DNA of 64,000 bases from Proteinivorax hydrogeniformans (GCF_040515995.1 NZ_CP159485.1:558001-622000), one strand, 5' to 3'; positions 32,718 through 41,490 are shown, counted from the first letter of the stretch. The notes: generated by a model from the sequence alone, not told the origin. Made by a program: numbers and translations.

Positions 32718-33851
32718 TTGCAAAGAAAAAATACCAGGCCGGTAATGGCAGTTTTAATAAGCAGAAAAACCATGAACAAGTTAGAAAAGGGAAATGCCCA
32801 CTACCGTTTAGAATATCTTGCTAGGGCTAATAAATATGTAAATATTGATTTATGTTTTTGTTCAATCAACGGAATTAACATGGAAAATCATAAGATTATT
32901 GGCATGAGCTTGAGTAATGAAAAAGGTAAATGGGAAGAAAAGCATATTCCTTTTCCAGATGTTTTATATATGAGAGGTGGAGTTGGCGCCAAAAACAAAG
33001 GAAAGTTTGGAAAATTTATTGAGTATCTTAAAAAAGAAAACTGTATTTTATTAAACTATCCTAATTTTAATAAACTAGATACCTTCAATAAGTTAAACTC
33101 TGAACCTACAACCAAGAGATATTTACCTGATACAATACATTATACTGGGCCAAAAGATTTAGAGAAGATGCTAGCTTTATACGATACTGTATATCTAAAA
33201 GCCCATGTAGGTAGAAAGGGTAAAAACGTCTTGAAGGTGAAAAAGACTTCTTTATTTGGATATCAGCTTAGCTACTATCGCTACAACAGTAAGAAAAAAA
33301 GAGGTTTACTGGTAAGCAGAAATTATGAAAATATTAAAGCTCTAGTACAGCCGCTATACCGATTTTTTAAAGATAAGCCTTTTATTATCCAAGCTGGTAT
33401 TGATCTAATTGAGTTTAATGATAGAAAGGTTGATATGAGGGCAGAGATTCAGAGAAATAAATATGGAGAAGTAGAATTATTCGCCATCTCAGCAAGACTA
33501 GGCAGCCCAAGAGCACCGATAACAACTCACTCCAATGCACATGAGTTTGAGACCTTTTTGCATAAACAACTTAACTTCTCCCAAGGAAGAGTAGAAAAGC
33601 TTAAAAAGAACGTTGAAAACTTTTTACGCAACGTTCATAAAGTTGTAGAAAAGCACTATGGAACCTATGCAGAACTTGGAATAGACTTTGCCATTGATAA
33701 AAATGATAGAATATGGTTTATAGAGTGTAACTCTCAGTCCACTAAGGTTTCTGTAGAAAAAGCCTTTAGTAAAGAAAAATACAACCAATCATTTATAAAT
33801 GTGCTAGAATATGCTAAATACAGATTTGAAAAGGAAAAGCCCACTAGTTAA
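32718..33851 (+). CDS. YheC/YheD-family ATP-grasp protein (long form)
   Basis: 377 residues, TTG start behind AAAGGAGG at 32703-32710. The N-terminal domain (AVLISRKTMNKLEKGNAHYR, then PFPDVLYMRGG) and the ATP-grasp core (VYLKAHVGRKGKNVLKVK, FIIQAGIDLIEFNDRKVDMR, GIDFAIDKNDRIWFIECNSQ) match the protein at 19998 over the full length, including THSNAHEFETFLHKQLNFSQ against THFKAYEFGAFFKNKLNYSQ. The two long copies bracket the cluster. The three short copies immediately upstream suggest that several related ligation steps, or several acceptor lengths, are handled. Confidence 0.87.
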   Translation: MQRKNTRPVMAVLISRKTMNKLEKGNAHYRLEYLARANKYVNIDLCFCSINGINMENHKIIGMSLSNEKGKWEEKHIPFPDVLYMRGGVGAKNKGKFGKFIEYLKKENCILLNYPNFNKLDTFNKLNSEPTTKRYLPDTIHYTGPKDLEKMLALYDTVYLKAHVGRKGKNVLKVKKTSLFGYQLSYYRYNSKKKRGLLVSRNYENIKALVQPLYRFFKDKPFIIQAGIDLIEFNDRKVDMRAEIQRNKYGEVELFAISARLGSPRAPITTHSNAHEFETFLHKQLNFSQGRVEKLKKNVENFLRNVHKVVEKHYGTYAELGIDFAIDKNDRIWFIECNSQSTKVSVEKAFSKEKYNQSFINVLEYAKYRFEKEKPTS

Positions 33852-33868
33852 GCTTCGGTGGGCTTTTA
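33836..33868 (+). terminator. Terminator overlapping the end of the ATP-grasp operon
   Basis: AAAAGCCCAC / GTGGGCTTTT. The left arm lies in the last codons of the ATP-grasp gene. Confidence 0.85.
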
Positions 33869-33988
33869 AGGTGTTATAAAATGTTTCGCTTTGCTGTACA
33901 AATAGAAAATTTTTTATAGTCTTACTTTCAAAACTTTGATACAATAAAAGATATATCTAGCAAACCAAATATTTAGGGAGTGGGATTA

Positions 33989-35239
33989 ATGACTCAATTG
34001 CTACATAATTTTAGTTGTGATGTTCGGGGTGTGGGGCGAAACATTCACCTTTATCTAACTGCGTCTTTTTTTGCCTATTTAGGGATGGGGGCCGGCAATG
34101 TTCTGATAAATCTTTATCTGATGAACATGGGTTTTAACGAAGACTTTGTAGGTATATTTCTGTCCGTAAAGCTTATTTCTACTGGAGTTCTGGCTATTCC
34201 CAGTGGGATTATAACAAAGAAGATGGGGTACAAATGGAGCTTAAAATTGGCGTTACTGTTAGTGGGAGCAGGTATCTTGTTGCTTACATACTTCCCAATC
34301 ACTGAAATAGTTCTGCTAAGCGCTCTTTTGTGGGGCCTTGGACTTTCTTTTTTTGCGGTAAGTGCTCCTCCCTTTTTACAAGAGAACTGTCCTCCCAGGT
34401 TGAGGCAACAGGCTTTTTCTTACAATTTTTCCGTTATGATGATTTCCATGATGTTTGGAAATCTATTTTCCGGTCTGATGGTGGAAAACTTAGGTTACAC
34501 TATAGATATTAACTATAGGATAACATTGACTTTTTTTGCAGTTATAACATTGCTAGGGTTAATTCCCCTAACATTTATTAAGGAAAATCTCATTTTAGAA
34601 AAGACAAAGTTTTCTAGGCAGATTGAGGATATCAAAAGAGTAGTAGTGGACAATAAAAGTATAGGCAAACTATTATTATGTCATGGAATGATAGGCTTTG
34701 GCGCTGGTTTAATTGTTCCACTTTTTAACGTTTTTTTACAGGAATCAGCAGGGGCCTCAGAAGGGCAAATAGGAACCATTTTAGCTTTATCTCAAACTAG
34801 CACCGCAGTTGCTGGCTTGTTAACCCCTTGGATAGTGCCCAAGTTAGGTAAGATAAAAACCGTAACCTACCTGCGCATGGCATCCATTCCCTTTCTTATA
34901 TTGATAGCTTCCGGTAACAGTCTTTATTTTGTTGGCCTTGCTTTTATATTTAGAGGAAGCCTTATGAATATGACTCACCCTGTGGAACTTGAGTTTTCTA
35001 TGCAATTAGTTAATAAGGAACAACGCCCGTCGTTAAGCGCGCTGCTAAAGACAGTAGAAAGCAGCACTAGAGCATTCAGTGTTGTTCTAGGTGGTTTTTT
35101 AATGTCAAATGTTTCATACACCATTTCATACTATCTGACTTGTAGCTTGTACTTGATAACCGCTGTGCTATTTTATTATTGGTTTAAAAACAAGGAAGGT
35201 TTACAAAAGGTGGTTGACAACAAATCAGTTAATGTGTAA
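33989..35239 (+). CDS. Major facilitator superfamily transporter
   Basis: 416 residues with about twelve hydrophobic segments and a central cytoplasmic loop (about 190-215, FIKENLILEKTKFSRQIEDI). Loop 2-3 holds IPSGIITKKMGYKWSL, a version of the MFS G-x-x-x-D/K-R-x-G-x-R/K signature. Substrate is unknown; the pattern fits small-molecule or drug export types. AGGGAG at 33974-33979 supports the ATG at 33989. Its stop precedes the trxB promoter by only a few bases, and the trxB -35 box (35214) lies within this coding region. Confidence 0.87.
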   Translation: MTQLLHNFSCDVRGVGRNIHLYLTASFFAYLGMGAGNVLINLYLMNMGFNEDFVGIFLSVKLISTGVLAIPSGIITKKMGYKWSLKLALLLVGAGILLLTYFPITEIVLLSALLWGLGLSFFAVSAPPFLQENCPPRLRQQAFSYNFSVMMISMMFGNLFSGLMVENLGYTIDINYRITLTFFAVITLLGLIPLTFIKENLILEKTKFSRQIEDIKRVVVDNKSIGKLLLCHGMIGFGAGLIVPLFNVFLQESAGASEGQIGTILALSQTSTAVAGLLTPWIVPKLGKIKTVTYLRMASIPFLILIASGNSLYFVGLAFIFRGSLMNMTHPVELEFSMQLVNKEQRPSLSALLKTVESSTRAFSVVLGGFLMSNVSYTISYYLTCSLYLITAVLFYYWFKNKEGLQKVVDNKSVNV

Positions 35240-35267
35240 AATATGGTTAAAGTACCCCTTAGGGGTA
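35214..35267 (+). promoter_or_regulatory. trxB promoter with CsoR/CstR-like operator
   Basis: TTGACA (35214-35219), 17-bp spacer, TAAAAT (35237-35242). The palindrome TACCCCTTAGGGGTA (35253-35267) lies just after the -10 box, where a bound repressor would block initiation. The same TACCCC-N3-GGGGTA layout is at 38548-38562. Confidence 0.65.
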
Positions 35268-35282
35268 TAGGAGGTTTTAATA

Positions 35283-36209
35283 ATGATATACGATGTAATC
35301 ATAGTTGGAGCAGGTCCTGCGGGGTTGACAGCTGCCATTTATGCCGCAAGGGCGGAGTTAAAAACGTTACTTATTGAAAAAAATGCTCCTGGTGGGCAGG
35401 CATCAACAACTGATACCATTGAAAACTATCCTGGTATAGAAACAGTTTCTGGTCCTGATTTAGCGATGAACATGTACACACAGGCTACTAACTTAGGGGT
35501 TGAGCTTTCCATGGATGAAATTATCGACATGGAGCTAAACGGTGATATCAAAACCATTACCACAGATTCTGGAACTTTAAAGGCCAAAACGGTCATTTGG
35601 GCAACAGGTGTGCAGCCTAGAAAGATTGGTGTGTCAGGAGAACAGCGATTTACAAGTCGAGGTGTATCCTATTGCGCCACCTGTGATGGTGCTTTATACA
35701 AAAATAAGGTCGTAGCAGTAGTAGGTGGCGGAGATTCAGCCGTCGAAGAGGCTATTTTCTTGACACGTTTTGCAAAAAAGGTTTATGTGATTCATCGAAG
35801 AGATCAGCTTAGAGCTACTAAGTTTGTCCAAAAAAAGGCGTTTGAGAACAAAAAAATTGAGTTTATTTATGATAGTATCGTTAAAGAAATAACAGGTAAT
35901 AATAATGTAGAGCAGTTAAAGTATGAAAATGTTAACACAAATGAAAGAAATTCCTTAGATGTGGATGGAATCTTTGTTTATATAGGTAACATACCAAACA
36001 CTGGTTTATTAAAAGGGAAAGTTAATTTAGATTCCCAAGGTTATGTGGATGTCAAAAATGGTGTAGAGACCAATATAGACGGTGTCTTTTCTGCCGGGGA
36101 TGTCAATGTTAAATACCTAAGACAGGTTGTTACAGCTACTGCTGATGGTGCTGTGGCAGCCGTTAAGGCACAACACTATATAGAATTTTTTAATAAGGAG
36201 GCAAAATAA
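35283..36209 (+). CDS. trxB: Thioredoxin-disulfide reductase
   Basis: 308 residues. FAD/NADPH enzyme that reduces thioredoxin. Motifs: [16 protein letters not shown] (FAD, residues 8-23), [12 protein letters not shown] with the redox CxxC (about 135), [12 protein letters not shown] (NADPH domain, about 150-165) and [20 protein letters not shown] near the end. The TrxB-versus-ferredoxin-type distinction is not resolved, but pairing with trxA, whose ATG overlaps the trxB stop (TAATG), makes NADPH-TrxR the natural call. It is probably induced through the operator at 35253. Confidence 0.96.
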   Translation: MIYDVIIVGAGPAGLTAAIYAARAELKTLLIEKNAPGGQASTTDTIENYPGIETVSGPDLAMNMYTQATNLGVELSMDEIIDMELNGDIKTITTDSGTLKAKTVIWATGVQPRKIGVSGEQRFTSRGVSYCATCDGALYKNKVVAVVGGGDSAVEEAIFLTRFAKKVYVIHRRDQLRATKFVQKKAFENKKIEFIYDSIVKEITGNNNVEQLKYENVNTNERNSLDVDGIFVYIGNIPNTGLLKGKVNLDSQGYVDVKNGVETNIDGVFSAGDVNVKYLRQVVTATADGAVAAVKAQHYIEFFNKEAK

Positions 36210-36529
36210 TGTCTGTAGAAAATGTAAAGAGTTCAAATTTTGATCAAGAAGTTCTTCAAAACGATAAGCCGGTACTAGTGGATTTTTATGCTGACTGGTG
36301 TGGCCCTTGTAAGATGTTAGCGCCAGTTATTGATGAGGTTGCTACCGAATATGAAGGGAAAGTTAAGATTGTCAAAGTTAACGTTGATGAAAATCAAGAC
36401 CTAGCTGGAGAATATGGTGTTATGAGCATACCAACTCTTGTATTTTTCAAAAATGGGGAAGCTGTAGATAACGTTGGCGGATTCATGCCTAAAAAACAAT
36501 TAACAGCTAAAATAGAAGAAAACATTTAA
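36209..36529 (+). CDS. trxA: Thioredoxin
   Basis: 106 residues, standard length. The active site is WCGPCK with Cys31 and Cys34; the cis-Pro is in MSIPTLVFF. It is translationally coupled to trxB (start and stop overlap) and ends at a strong terminator. It is the cytoplasmic disulfide and persulfide reductant; the shared operator with a 4Fe-4S membrane protein gene hints at sulfur stress as a signal. Confidence 0.97.
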   Translation: MSVENVKSSNFDQEVLQNDKPVLVDFYADWCGPCKMLAPVIDEVATEYEGKVKIVKVNVDENQDLAGEYGVMSIPTLVFFKNGEAVDNVGGFMPKKQLTAKIEENI

Positions 36530-36530
36530 T

Positions 36531-36560
36531 AAAAAAGCTGGCATAGTGCCAGCTTTTTTT
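36531..36560 (+). terminator. Terminator after trxA
   Basis: AAAAAGCTGGCA / TGCCAGCTTTTTTT, 3-base loop. Confidence 0.95.
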
Positions 36561-36710
36561 AATTGTTCAATAAAGTCTTACGTACAGCTATAAATGCAAA
36601 CTTTTTGGGAAATATATGTTAATGTATTAAAAAAAAAATGACACTTTACTTGAGAAGTTTCAGTCTTATATTATAGATAATTATTTTTTATAAAGGAGTG
36701 CGTAAGTAAG

Positions 36711-37559
36711 ATGAAAATTAAGTTTGTAGTAGATAGCACATGTGATATACCTGAAGAACTTGTAAAAAAACATGATATCAGTGTCATACCATTGGAAATA
36801 AACTGGGAAAATGAGACGTATAAAGATGGGGTGGATCTTAGCAAGGAGCAGTTTATGCGAAAGTTAGAAGAAAGTGATACAATACCAAAAACTTCCCAGC
36901 CATCTGTTGGTCAGTTTGCAAAAGTTTACGAAGAAGCCTTTGCTGACGGATACGATAAGATTATATCTATTCATATAACTGCAGGGTTCAGCGGTACATT
37001 TCAAGGAGCAGAAGCTGCAGCAGAAATGGTTAATTCTAAAAATATAGCAGTAATAGATTCCTATACTACAACCATGGGCGCGGGATGGTTGGTTTTGGAA
37101 GCTATAAAACTTGTGGAAAACGGAGCCAGCTTTGAAGAAGTTGTGGAAAAAATAAAAGTAAAAAGAGAAAACTCTAAGGTAATAATTTATTTAGATACTT
37201 TAGAGTATGCCATCAAGGGTGGCAGAATTAGCAAGCTTAAGGGGATAGTGGGTTCCTTCTTTAATATAAAGCCGATAATATACTTCGAAAATAAAATGGT
37301 GAAGGAGTATTCAAAATCAAGGGGTAAAAACAAGGCACTTCAGTCCATGGTTAACTGTATGTCTGACTTATTTTCCATCGATGAAAACAAAGAAGTTAAA
37401 GTGGCGATGGCATATGGGGCTGATCGGATTGACGCTGAAAAGATAATGGAACAGATAAAGGAAAAATACAATGTTACTGAATCAATGATATACCAAATGG
37501 GTAGTGCAGTTGCAGTTCACGGTGGTCCAGGACTATTAGCAATGTCGGTCTCCTGGTAA
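36711..37559 (+). CDS. DegV family fatty-acid-binding protein
   Basis: 282 residues, usual for the family. DegV/FakB proteins hold a fatty acid in a two-domain fold and present it to the kinase FakA. Family features: VVDSTCDIPEELVKK (residues 5-19), KTSQPSVGQF (about 63), SAGLSGT-like ITAGFSGTFQGAE (about 90), ID-x-x-T motif in VIDSYTTTMGAGW (about 120) and LEYAIKGGRISK (about 165). It is monocistronic with its own terminator. No fakA gene is nearby, so which lipid it serves is unknown. Confidence 0.93.
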   Translation: MKIKFVVDSTCDIPEELVKKHDISVIPLEINWENETYKDGVDLSKEQFMRKLEESDTIPKTSQPSVGQFAKVYEEAFADGYDKIISIHITAGFSGTFQGAEAAAEMVNSKNIAVIDSYTTTMGAGWLVLEAIKLVENGASFEEVVEKIKVKRENSKVIIYLDTLEYAIKGGRISKLKGIVGSFFNIKPIIYFENKMVKEYSKSRGKNKALQSMVNCMSDLFSIDENKEVKVAMAYGADRIDAEKIMEQIKEKYNVTESMIYQMGSAVAVHGGPGLLAMSVSW

Positions 37560-37592
37560 TTATACAAAAATAGGAAATTGCTGTATACAAGT

Positions 37593-37650
37593 AAAGAGGC
37601 TGTCTCAAAACAGGAATATGTTTTCCTGTTAGAGACAGCCTCTTTTATTT
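37593..37650. terminator. Terminator between convergent degV and ttcA-like genes
   Basis: AAAGAGGCTGTCTC / GAGACAGCCTCTTTT, with an inner AACAGGAA / TTCCTGTT stem. Confidence 0.92.
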
Positions 37651-37702
37651 TCCGCAAAGTAAGCCCCACACCTTGCCGAGCATTCAACTAGTTTCCGCTT
37701 AC

Positions 37703-38452
37703 CTAAAATCGTGGGGGAAGCCAAAATTCACCGATGTCAATTGTTTTGGCGCCTTTTAAAAACTGGGTGCGAATTTTTGGATACTTTTTACTTAACTCGT
37801 TGACAAGTTCTTTGATTTCCTCCCTTTTGGTATTTTTATCAGCGGGGCAAGGATTGTGTATAACGGGTATGTTTTTGGCGTTAATAATATTTTTAATAGA
37901 TTTTTCCTCAACTGCCAAAAGTGGTCTAATAACTGTAATGTCTTTACGATCTAGATATGTCTTAGGTTTGAAAATTGCCATTTTACTATTATAGAGAAGG
38001 TTCATAAAAAAGGTTTCGATGCCATCATCTAAGTGATGCCCCAAAGCTACTTTGTTGCAACCATAATCTTTAGCTATATTATTTAATGCTCCTCGCCTTA
38101 GGTTTGCACATAACGAGCATGGGTTCTTTTCCTGCCTGATATCAAAGATGATTTTGGCGATGTCCGTAGGCTCCACTATTAGATCATATTCTAGTTCACT
38201 TACAAATTTCTTAAGTGGTACTAAATCAACCTCAGCATCAAATCCCATATCTAACGTGATTGGTACTAGCTCAAAATCAAAAGGAAACTGCTTTTTTAGC
38301 ACTGTTAGGATATAAAACAATGTGGAGCTGTCTTTACCGCCAGACAGGCCAACTGCTATCTTATCGTTTGGTTCGATAAGGTTATACTCCTCCACCCACT
38401 TTCTAGTGGGCGTTAAAAAATGCTTGTCGGATTTTTTTACTGATAAGTCCAT
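37703..38452 (-). CDS. TtcA-like PP-loop ATPase (tRNA 2-thiolation type)
   Basis: 249 residues. PP-loop motif GLSGGKDSSTLFY, a CSLCANLRRG CxxC (about residue 110) and HNPCPADKNTKREE near the C-terminus give the TtcA pattern of three Cys that hold a 4Fe-4S cluster. TtcA thiolates C32 of tRNA. The start is placed at 38452, because GGGAG precedes that ATG; a further in-frame ATG is at 38479. It is divergent from the polyferredoxin gene and 86 bases from its operator-bearing promoter. Paralogues of this family also act in other sulfur transfers, so tRNA thiolation is likely but not certain. Confidence 0.85.
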   Translation of the reverse strand: MDLSVKKSDKHFLTPTRKWVEEYNLIEPNDKIAVGLSGGKDSSTLFYILTVLKKQFPFDFELVPITLDMGFDAEVDLVPLKKFVSELEYDLIVEPTDIAKIIFDIRQEKNPCSLCANLRRGALNNIAKDYGCNKVALGHHLDDGIETFFMNLLYNSKMAIFKPKTYLDRKDITVIRPLLAVEEKSIKNIINAKNIPVIHNPCPADKNTKREEIKELVNELSKKYPKIRTQFLKGAKTIDIGEFWLPPRF

Positions 38453-38537
38453 ATATAAACTCTCCCTTATGCTATACATTTTAGTGCTGCTTCTATTATA
38501 AACATATTATACCAATGATAAAAGGTAAAATTATGGG

Positions 38538-38566
38538 TTGACATATATACCCCAAGGGGGTATTAT
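38538..38566 (+). promoter_or_regulatory. Promoter with CsoR/CstR-like operator in the spacer
   Basis: TTGACA (38538-38543), 17-bp spacer, TATTAT (38561-38566). The palindrome TACCCC-AAG-GGGGTA (38548-38562) lies between the two boxes, so a bound repressor would exclude polymerase. It is the same operator type as in front of trxB. Confidence 0.68.
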
Positions 38567-38592
38567 GGTAAGAGAAAAAAGAGGAGGGACAC

Positions 38593-39234
38593 ATGATGAA
38601 ATTTAATAAGAGGGTTATAAGTCAGATAACGGGGATAATATTTACTGTGTTTTTAATTTCGCTTGGAATTTACAATTTTAATTTTATTCTTGTTGCTATG
38701 GGTACTTTGGTAGCTATTTTCTACGGGAGGTTCTTCTGTGGGTGGTTTTGTCCAATGGGGACTTTCGCAGAAAGGGTTCTATCAAAGATATCAAAAAATA
38801 GAAAGCCGCCAAAGTTTATGCAGCAGAAATGGTTTCCTTATGTGTTTTTGGTTATATTCTTATCATATTTAGCGGTTCTTATGTTTAGCGGTGTTCCTTA
38901 TGGGGTTTTAATTATGATGGGGACGGTTGCTTTAACCTCTATAGTTTTAGCAGCGTTGTATCGGCCTAGAACCTGGTGTGAGTTTTTCTGTCCATGGGGA
39001 ACTATTATGAGTCTGGTTAGTTTTAAAAGTGGTAAAAAAATATCAATAGATGATAGATGTAAAGGTTGTAAGCTTTGTGTTAAAAGCTGTAATATACCTA
39101 ACCAGCTTTCTAAGTCTATTGATGAAAGAAAAAAATCAGATGGTGGCACTGTTGAGCTAAGTGATAGGTGCATTAAATGTACAGAATGTATAACAGCATG
39201 CCCTCATAACGCTATAGGATTTGATAAAAAGTAG
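38593..39234 (+). CDS. Membrane polyferredoxin-like 4Fe-4S protein (NapH/YccM type)
   Basis: 213 residues. Four membrane segments (about 10-27, 31-48, 80-100, 105-123) with CGWFCPMGT and CEFFCPWGT motifs on the cytoplasmic side, then two 4Fe-4S ferredoxin motifs: CKGCKLCVKSCNIP (about 155) and CIKCTECITACPHNA (about 195). This is the layout of NapH/NosR/YccM-type electron-transfer proteins that carry electrons from quinols or ferredoxin to a partner. No reductase partner is adjacent. The gene is preceded by a CsoR/CstR-like operator shared with trxBA, which suggests a role in sulfur or copper stress. Both ATGs at 38593 and 38596 could serve. Confidence 0.88.
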   Translation: MMKFNKRVISQITGIIFTVFLISLGIYNFNFILVAMGTLVAIFYGRFFCGWFCPMGTFAERVLSKISKNRKPPKFMQQKWFPYVFLVIFLSYLAVLMFSGVPYGVLIMMGTVALTSIVLAALYRPRTWCEFFCPWGTIMSLVSFKSGKKISIDDRCKGCKLCVKSCNIPNQLSKSIDERKKSDGGTVELSDRCIKCTECITACPHNAIGFDKK

Positions 39235-39246
39235 GATTAGAATCCA

Positions 39247-39297
39247 TAAAGGAGCTGTCTTTGCAGGAAAAATATCCCTGTAAAGACAGCTCCTTTA
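39247..39297 (+). terminator. Terminator after the polyferredoxin-like gene
   Basis: AAAGGAGCTGTCTTT / AAAGACAGCTCCTTT with a short inner stem. Confidence 0.88.
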
Positions 39298-39369
39298 CGT
39301 GCTTTGTTATAAATAATTATCATGCTGCTAGGGAAAAATAAAGAAAATTAAAGGGGGCGATAATAAAAT

Positions 39370-40614
39370 ATGCAAAAATCAAAGATGTTCTTTCTAGCCT
39401 TGGCTATAGTCTTTAGCTTTACTTTTTCACTACCTGCTATGGCTGAAGTAGAGACTGAAGATGGAAGTTACTATACTCTTTTTGATGATGATGGGAATGT
39501 ATTATTAAAAACGGGCATTGTTATACAAGAAGGGGATAAATTTGTCGATCAGCAGAACGTTACTTATGAAGTATATAAGGTGGATGAAAGCCAGAAAAGG
39601 GCATGGGCTAAGAAAAAAGAGGATCAACAAAACCCTTTAGAGCAAGAGGAAGGGGAAGAACCCGAGCAAAATGAAGCAGAGGCCCACAGCGAAATAGAAG
39701 CTGTGGGTCAATTTGCTCAAATTGAGGAAGCGGATCAAAGAAGGATAGGCTTATACTATACCCATAGCGGTGAAAGTTTTATCCCCACAGAAGGTTATGC
39801 ACAAACTGATCAGAGAAGAGGAGGCATCTATGAGGTAGGTGCAGTGCTCGCTGAAACACTTGAGGAGCTAGAAGTGGAGGTGCTAAATGACCAGACAACC
39901 CACTTTCCATACTCAGGTTCTTACAGAAGATCTAGAAGAACTGCTTCTGCACTTTTAGAAAATGATTTAGATGCAATATTTGATGTTCATAGGGATGCCG
40001 CACCTTGGGATGGTTATTATACCGAGATAGATGGCGAGCCAGTAACTCAGGTTCTTATAGTAGTTGGAACTCAAAACCCTACATATAGGGCTAATGAGGG
40101 CTTTGCTTGGTGGTTAAAAGCGGTGGCTGATGAGCAAAATCCGGGGCTTATGAAGGGAATTTTCTATGCTAGAGGCGATTACAACCAAGACTTACATCCA
40201 CGCTCTTTGCTTTTAGAGATTGGTGGCCACCAAAACAGTAGAGAGCATGCTGAGGAGGGGGCTAGACTGTTTGCTCCAGCCATTGTTGAAACATTATACG
40301 GTGACCCTGAAAAAGCAGAGGAAGAAAAAGCTAAAATCGAAAAAGAAGCAAAAACAAAACCTCAAGATGAAGAAGACGATGAGCTAGATCCTAAGGTGAT
40401 GTCCACAATAGATAGGGGTGGGCCAGGAGGTATAGGTGGTATTTGGCAGGCAATTTTAAGTCTTTTTTTGTTGGCTTTTGTGGGCGGAGCAATCTATTTA
40501 TTTATAAGCGTCGGGGATACTAGGGAGATAAAAAGAAAGTTAAGAAAGTTTTTTAAAAAGGAGTTTGCAAACCAAATTAAAAGACATGATGACGATGAAG
40601 AGAAAGATAAATAA
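39370..40614 (+). CDS. spoIIP: Stage II sporulation protein P-like amidase/endopeptidase
   Basis: 414 residues. SpoIIP, with SpoIID and SpoIIM, degrades peptidoglycan during engulfment. The enzyme domain (about 125-320) shows IGLYYTHSGESFIPTEGY with the zinc-binding His and Glu, FDVHRDAAPWDGY, and LLLEIGGHQNSREHAEEG. An N-terminal signal peptide (MFFLALAIVFSFTFSLPAMA) and a Glu-rich linker precede it. Unusually, a membrane helix lies near the C-terminus (about 358-380), followed by a basic/acidic tail, so the enzyme would be held by its C-terminus rather than only by an N-terminal anchor. The gene has a clear ribosome-binding site (AAAGGGGGCG). Confidence 0.88.
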   Translation: MQKSKMFFLALAIVFSFTFSLPAMAEVETEDGSYYTLFDDDGNVLLKTGIVIQEGDKFVDQQNVTYEVYKVDESQKRAWAKKKEDQQNPLEQEEGEEPEQNEAEAHSEIEAVGQFAQIEEADQRRIGLYYTHSGESFIPTEGYAQTDQRRGGIYEVGAVLAETLEELEVEVLNDQTTHFPYSGSYRRSRRTASALLENDLDAIFDVHRDAAPWDGYYTEIDGEPVTQVLIVVGTQNPTYRANEGFAWWLKAVADEQNPGLMKGIFYARGDYNQDLHPRSLLLEIGGHQNSREHAEEGARLFAPAIVETLYGDPEKAEEEKAKIEKEAKTKPQDEEDDELDPKVMSTIDRGGPGGIGGIWQAILSLFLLAFVGGAIYLFISVGDTREIKRKLRKFFKKEFANQIKRHDDDEEKDK

Positions 40615-40740
40615 TTTGACAGTTTTTCCTGTACTGTATATTATTAAATTAATGCTTCAGTAAAGGAAAACACTATATTCGCCACTGTAAAAAAATGCAG
40701 TGGCTCTGTTATACATTAAGTAAGAAAGGTGGTCTAAAAA

Positions 40741-41490
40741 ATGAAGTTTAAAATGGATCTTCACACTCACACTATTAGTAGTGGTCATGCCTATAGCACG
40801 TTAATGGAAATGGTTAAAGCAGCAAGCGACAAAGGTTTGGAAGTTATTGCTATAACAGATCATGGGCCCGCTATGCCGGGAGGGCCTCACCCTTATTACT
40901 TTGGGAATATGAGGACGGTGCCAGCAGAAATGTTTGGTGTTGAAGTTTTAAGGGGTGTTGAGTGTAATATAATTGATGAGCTAGGGAATGTGGACTTAAT
41001 TGAAAGGTTTAGAAAACATCTAGATATTATAATTGGTGGTTTCCACACTGATTGCTTTAATGGTGGAGATATGGACCACAACACTGATGTAGCTATAAAA
41101 GCTATGGAAAAAGGAGTTTTTGATATTTTAGTTCACCCTGGTAATCCCGAATTTCCTATAGATAGTGATAAGATAGTTAAAGCTGCAAAAGAAAATAATG
41201 TCCTAATAGAGATCAACAATAGCTCATTAAAAGATGATGGAAGTCGGAAAGGGAGCTTAGAAAATTGTTATAAAATTGCAAAGTCTATAGCAAAGCATAA
41301 TTGGAAGGTATCCCTAGGAAGCGATGCACATATATCTACCGATGTAGGTGTTTTTTCAAAAGCTGCTAAATTGATTAGCGATGCCGGCATTAAAGAAGAA
41401 CAAATAATCAATACCGATGTTGATAAATTTAAAGAGTTTTTAGCACAAAAAAACAGAACTAGATATACTAAGGATACACCTGAAGTGTAG
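40741..41490 (+). CDS. PHP-domain phosphatase (YcdX-like)
   Basis: 249 residues. The PHP metal-binding motifs are intact: MDLHTHTISSGHAYSTL (about 5-21), ITDHGP (about 39), GVECNI (about 72), GGFHTDCF (about 100), LVHPGNP (about 130) and LGSDAHIS (about 195). Single-domain PHP proteins of this kind act as phosphoesterases, as for YcdX in E. coli. It sits 28 bases upstream of the ROK kinase gene and is probably co-transcribed, so a sugar-phosphate substrate is possible. A second PHP gene follows at 45274. Confidence 0.88.
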   Translation: MKFKMDLHTHTISSGHAYSTLMEMVKAASDKGLEVIAITDHGPAMPGGPHPYYFGNMRTVPAEMFGVEVLRGVECNIIDELGNVDLIERFRKHLDIIIGGFHTDCFNGGDMDHNTDVAIKAMEKGVFDILVHPGNPEFPIDSDKIVKAAKENNVLIEINNSSLKDDGSRKGSLENCYKIAKSIAKHNWKVSLGSDAHISTDVGVFSKAAKLISDAGIKEEQIINTDVDKFKEFLAQKNRTRYTKDTPEV

